NCBI GenBank assembly: GCA_018241865.1
Contig: JAFECY010000101.1
Coordinates: forward strand, 1-8,261
From: Pseudomonadota bacterium
Lineage (GTDB): Bacteria; Pseudomonadota; Gammaproteobacteria; Burkholderiales; Burkholderiaceae_D
Direction of reading: 5' to 3'
DNA length: 8,261 nucleotides
The position numbers and the translations under genes were made by a program. Positions 1-6,376 of this stretch are shown here, one piece after another. Under the pieces are notes generated by a model. The model did not search any database. It was not told the DNA's origin and saw only the letters and a program-made list of their open reading frames with translations. How positions within the stretch are numbered: position 1 is the stretch's first letter; every line of letters starts with the position of its first letter.

Positions 1-256
1 GTGGGCACTTGGGTGTGCTGTACAGCGTGACAGGGCTATTCTTGACTGCTTGCGCCAGCTCGTAAGGCAGGTTGGCGGTATCGACGCCGCTGCTGCCATC
101 GAGATTTTTTTGCTCGACTTTTTGGGCTGACTTCGGCGGCGGCGTGTCGGTGTAATTGACCTTGCCGTCCGGGCCGACCCATTTGTACATCTGAGCCTGA
201 GCCGTGATGGCGGTCAGTAGCATGGCTAGGATGGCGGTGCGCGATACGAATTTCAT
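1..256 (-). CDS. Secreted DUF4124 / glutaredoxin-like protein (3' end outside window)
   Basis: Eighty-five codons are visible, read leftward from ATG at 256-254 to the window edge. Residues 1-21 look like a signal peptide: MKFVSR, then a hydrophobic run, then A-Q-A before Q22. Residues 22 to about 45 (MYKWVGPDGKVNYTDTPPP) are typical of DUF4124, a short periplasmic domain. After a polar linker, residues 75-85 read PVTLYSTPKCP, which matches the first strand and the start of the redox loop of a glutaredoxin fold. Cys84 would be the first active-site cysteine; a second one, if present, lies beyond the edge. A GGGGA ribosome-binding site precedes the ATG, which lies 33 bp after the prlC stop, so the gene is probably the third of the folD-prlC unit. 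I infer a periplasmic or membrane-attached thiol-disulphide role. The substrate is unknown. Confidence 0.8.
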   Translation of the reverse strand, partial: MKFVSRTAILAMLLTAITAQAQMYKWVGPDGKVNYTDTPPPKSAQKVEQKNLDGSSGVDTANLPYELAQAVKNSPVTLYSTPKCP

Positions 257-289
257 GTCTTCCCCTTTGTTTTCTCTGTTGATTCAGGC

Positions 290-2356
290 TCAGGCGGCCA
301 TGCCGTTGTGTCGCAGTAGCGCATCGATGCGCGGTTCGCGGCCGCGGAACGCCTTGAAAGATTCCAGTGCCGGGCGCGAACCGCCCATCGCTAACACTTC
401 CCGTGAAAATTTCAAACCGGCTTCGCTCGATAGTACGCTGCCGCTGGCGGCACCGGCTTCCTCGAAGGCGCTGTAGGCGTCGGCCGACAGCACTTCCGCC
501 CACTTATAGCTATAGTAACCCGCCGAATAGCCGCCGGCAAAGATGTGGCTAAACGAATGTTGGAAGCGGTTGAAGGCGGGCGGCGTCAGCACCGCGACCT
601 GTTTGCGTACTTCGGCCAGCACATTGGCCACGCTCTTGCCGCTGTCCGGCTGGTAGTCGTAATGCAAGTGCATGTCGAACAGCGAAAATTCCACCTGACG
701 CAGTGTCTGCAGGCCGGACTGGAAATTCTTGGCGGCGATCATTTTGTCGTACAAAGCGCGCGGCAGTGCTGCACCGCTATCGACATGGGCTGTCATGTGT
801 TGCAACACATCCCATTCCCAGCAAAAATTTTCCATGAATTGCGAGGGCAGTTCCACTGCATCCCATTCCACGCCAGAAATGCCGGAGACGCCCAGCTCAT
901 CGACTTGCGTCAGCATGTGGTGCAGGCCGTGGCCGAATTCATGGAACAGGGTGATGACTTCGTCGTGGGTGAACAAGGCCGGACGAGTCTTGCCATCCAC
1001 CGTCACCGGTTCGCTGAAGTTGCAGGTCAGGTAGGCGACCGGGGTTTGCACGCTGTTGGCAAGCTTGCGGCGGCCGCGTGCATCGTCCATCCAAGCGCCG
1101 CCACGCTTGCCCTTGCGGGCATACAGGTCGAGGTAGAACTGGCCGATCAGCTTGCCGTCTTTTTCGATGCGGAAGAATGTCACGTCGGGGTGCCACACTG
1201 GCGCGCTGTCGGTTTTGATCTGCACGGCAAACAAGGTTTGCACCACGCGGAACAAGCCTTCGACCACTTTCGGTTCGGGGAAATATTCTTTCACTTCTTG
1301 CTCGGAAAAAGCGTAGCGCTGTTCACGTAATTTTTCCGAGGCATAGGTCGTGTCCCAAGCTTCTAGTGTGTCGATGCCGAGTTCGGTTTTGGCAAAGGCG
1401 CGCAATTCGGCCAGGTCTTTTTCGGCGAACGGCCGCGCGCGTTTTGCCAAGTCTTCGAGGAAGACGATGACTTGCTGCGGGCTTTCCGCCATCTTCGACA
1501 CCAGCGACACTTCGGCGAAATTTTTGTAATCGAGCAGGTGGGCTTCTTCGTCGCGCAGCTTCAGCAGGTCGATGATGTTTTGTGTGTTGTCCCAGTCCGC
1601 GCATTTGGAAAAAACGGCGCCGAGTTCGGATGCTTTGGTGGCATTGGCGCGGTAGATGGTTTCGCGCAATTCGCGTTTATCAGCGTATTGCAGTACCGGG
1701 AAATAGGAAGGGAAGTGCAGGGTGAACTTGTAGCCGGACTTGCCATCTTTTTCCGCAGCAGCGCGTGCTGCCTGCTTCACATCGGCAGGCAAGCCGGACA
1801 GGTCGGCTTCGTCTTCAATGAATAGCGCGTAATCATTGGTGGCGTCGAGCACGTTTTCGGAAAAGCGGGTCGAGATTGCTGCGTGTTGCTCTTGGATCTC
1901 GGCAAAGCGTTCTTTTTTGTTCTCCGGCAGTTCCGCGCCGCCGAGACGGAAATCGCGCACGGCATTGGTGATGATTTTCTGGCGCGCCATCGACAGCGCA
2001 GCAAATGCCGGGCTGGCTTGCAAGGCCTTGTATTTCTCGAACAGCGCGAGGTTTTGCGCCAGTTCAGTCCAGAACTCGGTGACCTTGGGCAGATTTTCGT
2101 TGTAGGCCGCGCGCAGTTCCGGTGTATCGGCTACTGCATTCAAATGCCCGACCACGCCCCAAGCGCGACTGAGTTTTTCGGTGGCGTTTTCCAGCGGTTC
2201 GACAAAGTTTTCCCAACTGACTTGCGCCATCGGCGCTTCCAGTTGCGTCACCACCGCGCGGCTTTGCGCGATCAAGCCATCGACGGCGGGCGTTACGTGT
2301 TCCGGCTTGATGGCGTCGAAGCGCGGCAGGTCGGAAAAATCGAGCAAGGGATTCAT
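290..2356 (-). CDS. prlC: Oligopeptidase A, M3 family zinc metallopeptidase
   Basis: This is a complete 688-residue protein; E. coli PrlC/OpdA has about 680. It belongs to the thimet-oligopeptidase (M3A) family, cytosolic enzymes that cut short peptides, including released signal peptides. The zinc site is clear. HEFGH at residues 472-476 gives the two histidine ligands and the catalytic Glu473, and Glu502 in VELPSQFMEN is the expected third ligand. The long helical N-terminal half, the GKRGGAWMDD stretch near 417-425 and the GYSAGYYSY segment near the C-terminus also fit the family. There is no signal peptide. ATG at 2356-2354 follows the folD stop TGA by a single base, with a GAGG ribosome-binding site inside the end of folD, so the two are probably translationally coupled. 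No frameshift or lost catalytic residue is seen. Confidence 0.96.
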   Translation of the reverse strand: MNPLLDFSDLPRFDAIKPEHVTPAVDGLIAQSRAVVTQLEAPMAQVSWENFVEPLENATEKLSRAWGVVGHLNAVADTPELRAAYNENLPKVTEFWTELAQNLALFEKYKALQASPAFAALSMARQKIITNAVRDFRLGGAELPENKKERFAEIQEQHAAISTRFSENVLDATNDYALFIEDEADLSGLPADVKQAARAAAEKDGKSGYKFTLHFPSYFPVLQYADKRELRETIYRANATKASELGAVFSKCADWDNTQNIIDLLKLRDEEAHLLDYKNFAEVSLVSKMAESPQQVIVFLEDLAKRARPFAEKDLAELRAFAKTELGIDTLEAWDTTYASEKLREQRYAFSEQEVKEYFPEPKVVEGLFRVVQTLFAVQIKTDSAPVWHPDVTFFRIEKDGKLIGQFYLDLYARKGKRGGAWMDDARGRRKLANSVQTPVAYLTCNFSEPVTVDGKTRPALFTHDEVITLFHEFGHGLHHMLTQVDELGVSGISGVEWDAVELPSQFMENFCWEWDVLQHMTAHVDSGAALPRALYDKMIAAKNFQSGLQTLRQVEFSLFDMHLHYDYQPDSGKSVANVLAEVRKQVAVLTPPAFNRFQHSFSHIFAGGYSAGYYSYKWAEVLSADAYSAFEEAGAASGSVLSSEAGLKFSREVLAMGGSRPALESFKAFRGREPRIDALLRHNGMAA

Positions 2357-2357
2357 G

Positions 2358-3203
2358 TCAGCCTCGTTCTGCAGATTCGATAGTGTTCATCAACAGCATG
2401 GTAATCGTCATCGGGCCGGTGCCGCCGGGCATCGGCGTCAGGTAGCCGGCGACTTCTTTCACTTTTTCAAAATCGGCATCGCCGCACAGTTTGCCCTTGT
2501 CGTCGCGGTTGACGCCGACGTCGATTACCACTGCGCCCGGTTTGACCATGTCCGCGGTGACGGTATTGCGTCGGCCGACCGCGGCCACGATGACATCCGC
2601 TTGTTTGGTATACACAGACAAATCCGGCGTGCCGCTATGACAGATGGTGACGGTAGCGTTGGCTTGCAAGAGCAACAGCGCCATCGGCTTGCCGACGGTG
2701 TTGCTGCGGCCGATGACCACGGCGTGTTTGCCGCGCAGCGATACGCCGGTGCTTTCGATCAACTTCATGCAGCCGTAAGGTGTGCAGGGGCGGAAGCCTT
2801 CCAGCCCGGTCATCAGTTCGCCGGCCGACAGCACCGAGTAGCCATCGACATCCTTGGCGGTGGCAATCGCTTCGATGACCTTGTGCGGATCGATGTGCTT
2901 CGGCAAGGGCATCTGCACCAAGATGCCGTGGATGCGCGGATCGGCGTTCAGCGCGGCGATGCGGCCGAGCAAATCGGCTTCCGACAAGCTGGCGTCGTAT
3001 TTTTCCAGCACCGAGCGGATGCCGGCGTCTTCGCAAGCTTTGACCTTGTTGCGCACATACACATGACTGGCCGGGTCTTCGCCGACCAGGATGACGGCCA
3101 AGCCGGGCTGCTTGCCGCGCGACGTCAGGGCGGCGGCGCGTTGGGCGATGTCGGCGCGGATGGTCTTGGAAAGCAGGGTGCCGTCGATGATTTGTGCAGT
3201 CAT
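2358..3203 (-). CDS. folD: Bifunctional methylenetetrahydrofolate dehydrogenase / cyclohydrolase
   Basis: A 281-residue cytosolic enzyme that interconverts 5,10-methylene-THF and 10-formyl-THF using NADP, supplying one-carbon units for purines and formyl-methionine. The N-terminal catalytic domain has the YVRNK motif: Tyr49 and Lys53 correspond to E. coli Tyr50 and Lys54. It also has Gln97 in LVQMPLP and Asp120 in KDVDGY. The Rossmann part carries GRSNTVGKP at 165-173, and the C-terminal signature PGGTGPMT lies at 259-266. The start MTAQIIDG aligns with MAAKIIDG of E. coli, which fixes the ATG at 3203-3201 although no clear Shine-Dalgarno sequence precedes it. It is the first gene of the leftward unit, diverges from aceE, and abuts prlC. 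Confidence 0.97.
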   Translation of the reverse strand: MTAQIIDGTLLSKTIRADIAQRAAALTSRGKQPGLAVILVGEDPASHVYVRNKVKACEDAGIRSVLEKYDASLSEADLLGRIAALNADPRIHGILVQMPLPKHIDPHKVIEAIATAKDVDGYSVLSAGELMTGLEGFRPCTPYGCMKLIESTGVSLRGKHAVVIGRSNTVGKPMALLLLQANATVTICHSGTPDLSVYTKQADVIVAAVGRRNTVTADMVKPGAVVIDVGVNRDDKGKLCGDADFEKVKEVAGYLTPMPGGTGPMTITMLLMNTIESAERG

Positions 3204-3234
3204 GTTGTCTAGAGAGAAAAATGGGCGAAGCGAG

Positions 3235-3240
3235 ATTATA
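3235..3240 (-). promoter_or_regulatory. Probable folD promoter, -10 element
   Basis: On the minus strand this reads TATAAT, a perfect -10 hexamer, about 32 bp upstream of the folD ATG. No strong -35 goes with it: GAAACA at 3262-3257 (16-bp spacer) matches the consensus at only three of six positions. A start near 3228 would leave a leader of roughly 25 nt. The weak -35, together with the inverted repeat just upstream, would fit a promoter that needs an activator, but that is inference. Confidence 0.5.
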
Positions 3241-3244
3241 AAAC

Positions 3245-3275
3245 CACCTTGTTGGATGTTTCCGACGACAAGGTG
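3245..3275. repeat. 8+8 bp perfect inverted repeat in the folD-aceE divergent region
   Basis: CACCTTGT at 3245-3252 and ACAAGGTG at 3268-3275 are perfect reverse complements separated by 15 bp. The half-site centres are 23 bp apart, about two helical turns. The left arm lies 4 bp upstream of the folD -10 and the right arm near -40 to -47 of the same promoter, a suitable place for a dimeric regulator. As RNA it could also form a stem, extended by a G-U and a G-C pair. It does not resemble the E. coli PdhR box (ATTGGT-n3-ACCAAT). The factor is unknown. Confidence 0.5.
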
Positions 3276-3329
3276 TTCTTGATCGTGATGGCGGTCTAAT
3301 TATCGTATTATGAAATCAAATACCGTAAT

Positions 3330-3358
3330 TTGGAAAATAGAAAAACCAGTGTTACACT
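3330..3358 (+). promoter_or_regulatory. Candidate sigma70 promoter for aceE-aceF
   Basis: TTGGAA (3330-3335) and TACACT (3353-3358) are separated by exactly 17 bp, each matching four of the six consensus bases. The stretch upstream (about 3296-3347) is AT-rich, like an UP element, in an otherwise GC-rich region. Transcription would begin near 3365, giving a leader of about 70 nt before aceE. A second TACACT lies at 3373-3378 with GTTACA 16 bp upstream, so the promoter could be 20 bp further on. A small inverted repeat, CAAAT-n6-ATTTG (3317-3332), overlaps the -35. Confidence 0.45.
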
Positions 3359-3422
3359 TCGGCCAACGGCACTACACTGCCTGAAACAGGTCACACAATG
3401 GCCGCACAAGATTCCATCCAAG

Positions 3423-3427
3423 AGGAG
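3423..3427 (+). promoter_or_regulatory. Ribosome-binding site of aceE
   Basis: AGGAG lies 8 nt before ATG 3436. It decides the aceE start in favour of 3436 over the earlier ATG at 3398, which is out of frame and has no Shine-Dalgarno sequence. Confidence 0.8.
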
Positions 3428-3435
3428 ACAGACCC

Positions 3436-6132
3436 ATGTCAGCCCAGCTTGAGCAAGTCATGGCGCAAGCCGCCAACGACCCGGATGTCGTTGAAACCCA
3501 GGAGTGGCTCGACGCCCTCGAAGCCGTGATCGAGGCCGAAGGCCCGGAGCGCGCCCACTATCTGATGGAACGCATGGTTGATCTGGCGCGTCGTCGCGGC
3601 GCGCATATTCCTTTCTCCGATAATACCGCCTACGTCAACACCATCCCCGCCCACCTCGGCGCACATTCCCCCGGCAATCTCGAATACGAAGAACGCCTGC
3701 GTTCTTGGATGCGCTGGAATGCGATGGCGATGGTGGTCAAGGCCAATCGCGCCGATGGCGACCTCGGTGGCCATATCTCCAGCTTCGCCTCGCTGGCGAC
3801 CATGCTCGGCACCGGCTTCAATCATTTCTGGCATGCGCCGACCGCCGAACACGGCGGTGATCTGCTCTACATTCAAGGTCACTCCTCGCCCGGCATTTAT
3901 GCCCGCGCTTTCCTTGAAGGGCGCTTGAGCGAAGAGCAGATGCTGAACTTCCGTCGCGAAGTCGGCGGCAAGGGTTTGTCATCCTATCCGCATCCGAAGC
4001 TGATGCCGAGCTTCTGGCAATTCCCCACCGTGTCGATGGGTCTCGGTCCCTTGATGGCGATTTATCAGGCGCGCTTTTTGAAATACCTGCATGCGCGCTC
4101 CATCGCCGATACCGCGCAGCGCAAGGTGTGGGCGTTCTGCGGCGACGGCGAAATGGACGAGCCGGAATCGATGGGCGCGATCGGCATGGCCGGTCGTGAA
4201 AAACTCGACAACTTGGTGATGGTAGTCAACTGCAATCTGCAACGCCTCGACGGCCCGGTGCGCGGCAACGGCAAGATCATCCAAGAGCTGGAAGCCGATT
4301 TCCGTGGCGCTGGCTGGAATGTCATCAAGGTCATCTGGGGCAGTTATTGGGACGATTTGTTGGCGCGCGACAAGGACGGCATCCTGCAACGCGTGATGAT
4401 GGAAACCGTCGATGGCGAATACCAGAATTACAAAGCCAACGACGGCGCTTACGTGCGGAAGAATTTTTTCGGCAAGCATCCCAAGCTGCTGGAAATGGTG
4501 GCCAATATGTCGGATGACGATGTGTGGCGACTGAATCGCGGCGGCCACGATCCACACAAGGTATATGCCGCCTACAAACAAGCACAGGAACACAAAGGCC
4601 AGCCGACCGTGTTGTTGGTGAAAACCATCAAGGGCTTTGGTATGGGCAAGTCGGGCGAAGCGCGCAACACCGCGCATCAGACCAAGAAGCTCGACGATGA
4701 GGCAGTGCGCGAAATGCGCGACCGTTACGGTATTCCGATTCCCGACGATCAGTTGCATGAGGTGCCGTTCTTCAAGCCGGCCGAGGACACACCGGAAATG
4801 CAATACCTACACGAGCGCCGTGCGGCTTTGGGCGGCTATCTGCCACAACGGCGGATGCAGGCCGACGAAAGCCTGCCGGTGCCAGATTTATCGGCATTCC
4901 AGGCAGTGCTGGAACCGACCGCCGAAGGCCGCGAGATTTCCACTACCCAGGCGTACGTGCGGGTGCTGACTGCGCTGCTGCGCGACGAAAAATTGAAGCA
5001 GCGCATCGTGCCGATCTTGGTCGATGAAACGCGCACTTTCGGCATGGAAGGTTTCTTCCGCCAGATTGGTATTTTCAGCCAGCAAGGTCAGTTGTACGAA
5101 CCGGTCGATCGCGATCAGGTCAGCTATTACCGCGAAGATAAGGCCGGGCAAATTCTGCAAGAAGGCATCAACGAAGCAGGCGGCATGTGTTCGTGGATCG
5201 CAGCGGCGACGTCGTACTCGACCAACAACCGCATCATGATCCCGTTCTTCATTTTTTATTCGATGTTCGGTTTTCAACGTATCGGTGATTTGGCTTGGGC
5301 GGCCGGCGACATGCGCGCGCGCGGCTTCCTGCTAGGCGGCACCGCTGGCCGCACCACGCTCAATGGCGAAGGTTTGCAGCACGAGGACGGCCACAGTCAC
5401 GTGATGGCCTCGACCATTCCGAACTGCATGCCTTACGACCCGACCTTCGCGCACGAAGTTGCGGTGATCCTCCATGACGGCTTGAAACGCATGGTCGAGA
5501 GGCAGGAGGACGTGTTCTATTACCTCACCCTGATGAACGAGAACTACAGCCATCCGGGTTTGAAACCGGGGCAGGAAGAAAATATTCTCAAGGGCCTGTA
5601 TCTGCTACAAGAAGGCGAGAAGGGTTTGAAGCATCGGGTGCAATTGATGGGCTCCGGCACCATTTTGCGCGAATCGATCGCCGCCGCAGCGTTGTTGCAG
5701 AACGACTGGGGCATCGCTGCCGATATTTGGTCGGCACCTTCCTTCACTTTGCTGGCACGCGATGGTCAGGCGGTCGAGCGCTGGAATATGTTGCACCCAT
5801 CCGAAAAGCCGCGCGTCGCGCATGTGACGCACTCGCTGCAAAACTCGACCGGGCCGATCGTGGCGGCGACCGATTACATGCACACCTTTGCCGAACAGGT
5901 GCGCGCCTTCATTCCCAAGGGGCGCAGCTATAAAGTGTTGGGTACAGACGGCTTCGGCCGTTCCGACACGCGCGCCAAGCTGCGCGAATTTTTCGAGGTC
6001 GATCGCCATTTCATCGTGGTGGCGGCATTGAAGTCGCTGGCCGACGAGGGGGCGATTTCAGCATCGGTGGCGGCGCAGGCGATTGCCAAGTACGGGATCA
6101 ATCCCGAGAAGCCGAATCCGGTGACGGTGTGA
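3436..6132 (+). CDS. aceE: Pyruvate dehydrogenase E1 component, homodimeric type
   Basis: An 898-residue protein (E. coli AceE has 887) that decarboxylates pyruvate on thiamine diphosphate and passes the acetyl group to the lipoyl arm of AceF. The ThDP/Mg site GDGEMDEPES starts at residue 236; Asp237 and Asn267 correspond to E. coli Asp230 and Asn260. His414 in NTAHQTKK matches the active-site His407, and Glu576 in ILQEGIN matches the cofactor-activating Glu571. Further conserved blocks are GLSSYPHPKLMPSFWQFPT near 180-198, TFGMEGFFRQIG near 534-545 and GLQHEDGHSH in the central domain. The N-terminus (NDPDVVETQEWLDALEAVI) is of betaproteobacterial type. It is the first gene of the pdh unit and is followed by a repeat-rich 221-bp spacer before aceF. 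The open reading frame is intact. Confidence 0.98.
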   Translation: MSAQLEQVMAQAANDPDVVETQEWLDALEAVIEAEGPERAHYLMERMVDLARRRGAHIPFSDNTAYVNTIPAHLGAHSPGNLEYEERLRSWMRWNAMAMVVKANRADGDLGGHISSFASLATMLGTGFNHFWHAPTAEHGGDLLYIQGHSSPGIYARAFLEGRLSEEQMLNFRREVGGKGLSSYPHPKLMPSFWQFPTVSMGLGPLMAIYQARFLKYLHARSIADTAQRKVWAFCGDGEMDEPESMGAIGMAGREKLDNLVMVVNCNLQRLDGPVRGNGKIIQELEADFRGAGWNVIKVIWGSYWDDLLARDKDGILQRVMMETVDGEYQNYKANDGAYVRKNFFGKHPKLLEMVANMSDDDVWRLNRGGHDPHKVYAAYKQAQEHKGQPTVLLVKTIKGFGMGKSGEARNTAHQTKKLDDEAVREMRDRYGIPIPDDQLHEVPFFKPAEDTPEMQYLHERRAALGGYLPQRRMQADESLPVPDLSAFQAVLEPTAEGREISTTQAYVRVLTALLRDEKLKQRIVPILVDETRTFGMEGFFRQIGIFSQQGQLYEPVDRDQVSYYREDKAGQILQEGINEAGGMCSWIAAATSYSTNNRIMIPFFIFYSMFGFQRIGDLAWAAGDMRARGFLLGGTAGRTTLNGEGLQHEDGHSHVMASTIPNCMPYDPTFAHEVAVILHDGLKRMVERQEDVFYYLTLMNENYSHPGLKPGQEENILKGLYLLQEGEKGLKHRVQLMGSGTILRESIAAAALLQNDWGIAADIWSAPSFTLLARDGQAVERWNMLHPSEKPRVAHVTHSLQNSTGPIVAATDYMHTFAEQVRAFIPKGRSYKVLGTDGFGRSDTRAKLREFFEVDRHFIVVAALKSLADEGAISASVAAQAIAKYGINPEKPNPVTV

Positions 6133-6160
6133 TGCATTGAATAAAGACCGATAAACAAGA

Positions 6161-6202
6161 TTCCCTCCCCTTCAAGGGGAGGGTTAGGGAGGGGATGGGG
6201 TC
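6161..6202 (+). repeat. REP-like hairpin repeat, unit A
   Basis: This unit starts 28 bp after the aceE stop. It consists of a 21-nt perfect hairpin (6163-6183: nine pairs and a TCA loop) followed by a G-rich tail ending GGGGTC. The tail, together with the last Gs of the stem, has four G-runs of three or more with short loops (6181-6200). Units B and C are the same sequence type in the opposite orientation. No U-tract follows the stem, so it is not an intrinsic terminator. It may stabilise or punctuate the aceE-aceF transcript. Confidence 0.75.
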
Positions 6203-6222
6203 TGGTAGTGCGAAGAAGTGCT

Positions 6223-6266
6223 GACCCTACCCTCTCCCCAACCCTCTCCCTGAGGGAGAGGGTGAG
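6223..6266 (-). repeat. REP-like hairpin repeat, unit B (inverted relative to A)
   Basis: Its hairpin at 6242-6262 is perfect (nine pairs in the 21-nt core, ten with the flanking A-T pair). Read on the minus strand it matches unit A at 17 of 21 positions. The four differences form two compensatory base-pair changes. The C-rich flank 6223-6241 is the imperfect complement of unit A's tail, so A and B together (6161-6266) form a long imperfect inverted repeat around a 20-nt centre, as in paired REP elements. It is followed by the first copy of the aceF start region. Confidence 0.75.
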
Positions 6267-6269
6267 AAC

Positions 6270-6296
6270 GGAGCAAAAAATGCCATTGCTGGAAAT
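6270..6296 (+). repeat. Upstream copy of the aceF translation start region
   Basis: It contains GGAG, a run of six A, then ATG followed by CCA TTG CTG GAA AT. Bases 6277-6296 are identical to 6357-6376 at the true aceF start, exactly 80 bp downstream. The GGAG block is also shared; the two copies differ only by a 2-nt TG indel between GGAGC and the start. After 6296 the copies diverge at once. This is a partial, decapitated copy of the gene's 5' end with its ribosome-binding site. Confidence 0.9.
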
Positions 6297-6357
6297 GATG
6301 AACCCATCCCCATCCCCCGCCTTCCCCTTGAAGGGGAAGGAGATACTGGAGCAATGA
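6280..6357 (+). CDS. Possible 25-codon leader ORF from the duplicated aceF start
   Basis: ATG at 6280, with GGAG 6 nt upstream, opens a frame that begins MPLLEMMNPSPSP and ends with TGA at 6355-6357. The first five residues are those of AceF from its Met at 6360, after which the frame runs through repeat unit C. The stop overlaps an in-frame aceF ATG (6354) as ATGA, the classic arrangement for translational coupling. Whether it is translated is unknown. The peptide itself is unlikely to have a function, but its translation could deliver ribosomes to aceF or unwind the unit C hairpin. Confidence 0.35.
   Translation: MPLLEMMNPSPSPAFPLKGKEILEQ
6302..6342 (-). repeat. REP-like hairpin repeat, unit C
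   Basis: It has the same orientation as unit B. The perfect hairpin at 6320-6340 has nine pairs and a TGA loop. Compared with unit A on the minus strand, only one pair differs, and it has changed on both sides. The C-rich flank 6303-6319 corresponds to the tail of A. The 3' side of the stem supplies AAGGAG (6337-6342), a possible ribosome-binding site for the aceF ATG at 6354, so folding of this hairpin could mask it. Confidence 0.75.
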
Positions 6358-6376
6358 AAATGCCATTGCTGGAAAT
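6348..6376 (+). repeat. Downstream copy of the duplicated aceF start region (the real gene start)
   Basis: This is the partner of 6270-6296. It holds GGAG (6348-6351), ATG at 6354, AAA, ATG at 6360 and the first AceF codons. GGAG is 8 nt from ATG 6360 but only 2 nt from ATG 6354, whose alternative Shine-Dalgarno sequence is AAGGAG 11 nt upstream. The extra TG here, relative to the upstream copy, is what creates the ATG at 6354. Confidence 0.9.

Noticed and set aside
2181..3212. Long open frame on the plus strand opposite folD and the prlC start.
   Set aside because: It is antisense to two well-identified genes, has low-complexity His/Gln/Arg/Asp-rich composition and no ribosome-binding site. 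Such frames are expected opposite GC-rich genes. The same holds for 545-1330 (+) and 6651-7610 (-).
3279..3292. FNR-type site (TTGAT-n4-ATCAA).
   Set aside because: Only the left half matches; the right half reads ATGGC. Not enough to call.
3398..3529. ATG at 3398 opening a 43-codon frame (MAAQDSIQEETDP...) overlapping the aceE start.
   Set aside because: It is out of frame with aceE and has no Shine-Dalgarno sequence, while AGGAG is well placed for ATG 3436. Most of it is a shadow of aceE. An upstream-ORF effect cannot be excluded but nothing supports it.
6161..6342. Intrinsic terminators between aceE and aceF.
   Set aside because: The stems are strong, but none is followed by a run of T on the plus strand, and they lie between two subunits of one complex. 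Better explained as REP-like repeats.
6270..6376. Transposon insertion with target-site duplication.
   Set aside because: The repeated block is about 27 bp and the material between holds only a hairpin, with no transposase or usual terminal repeats. Slippage or REP recombination is a better fit.
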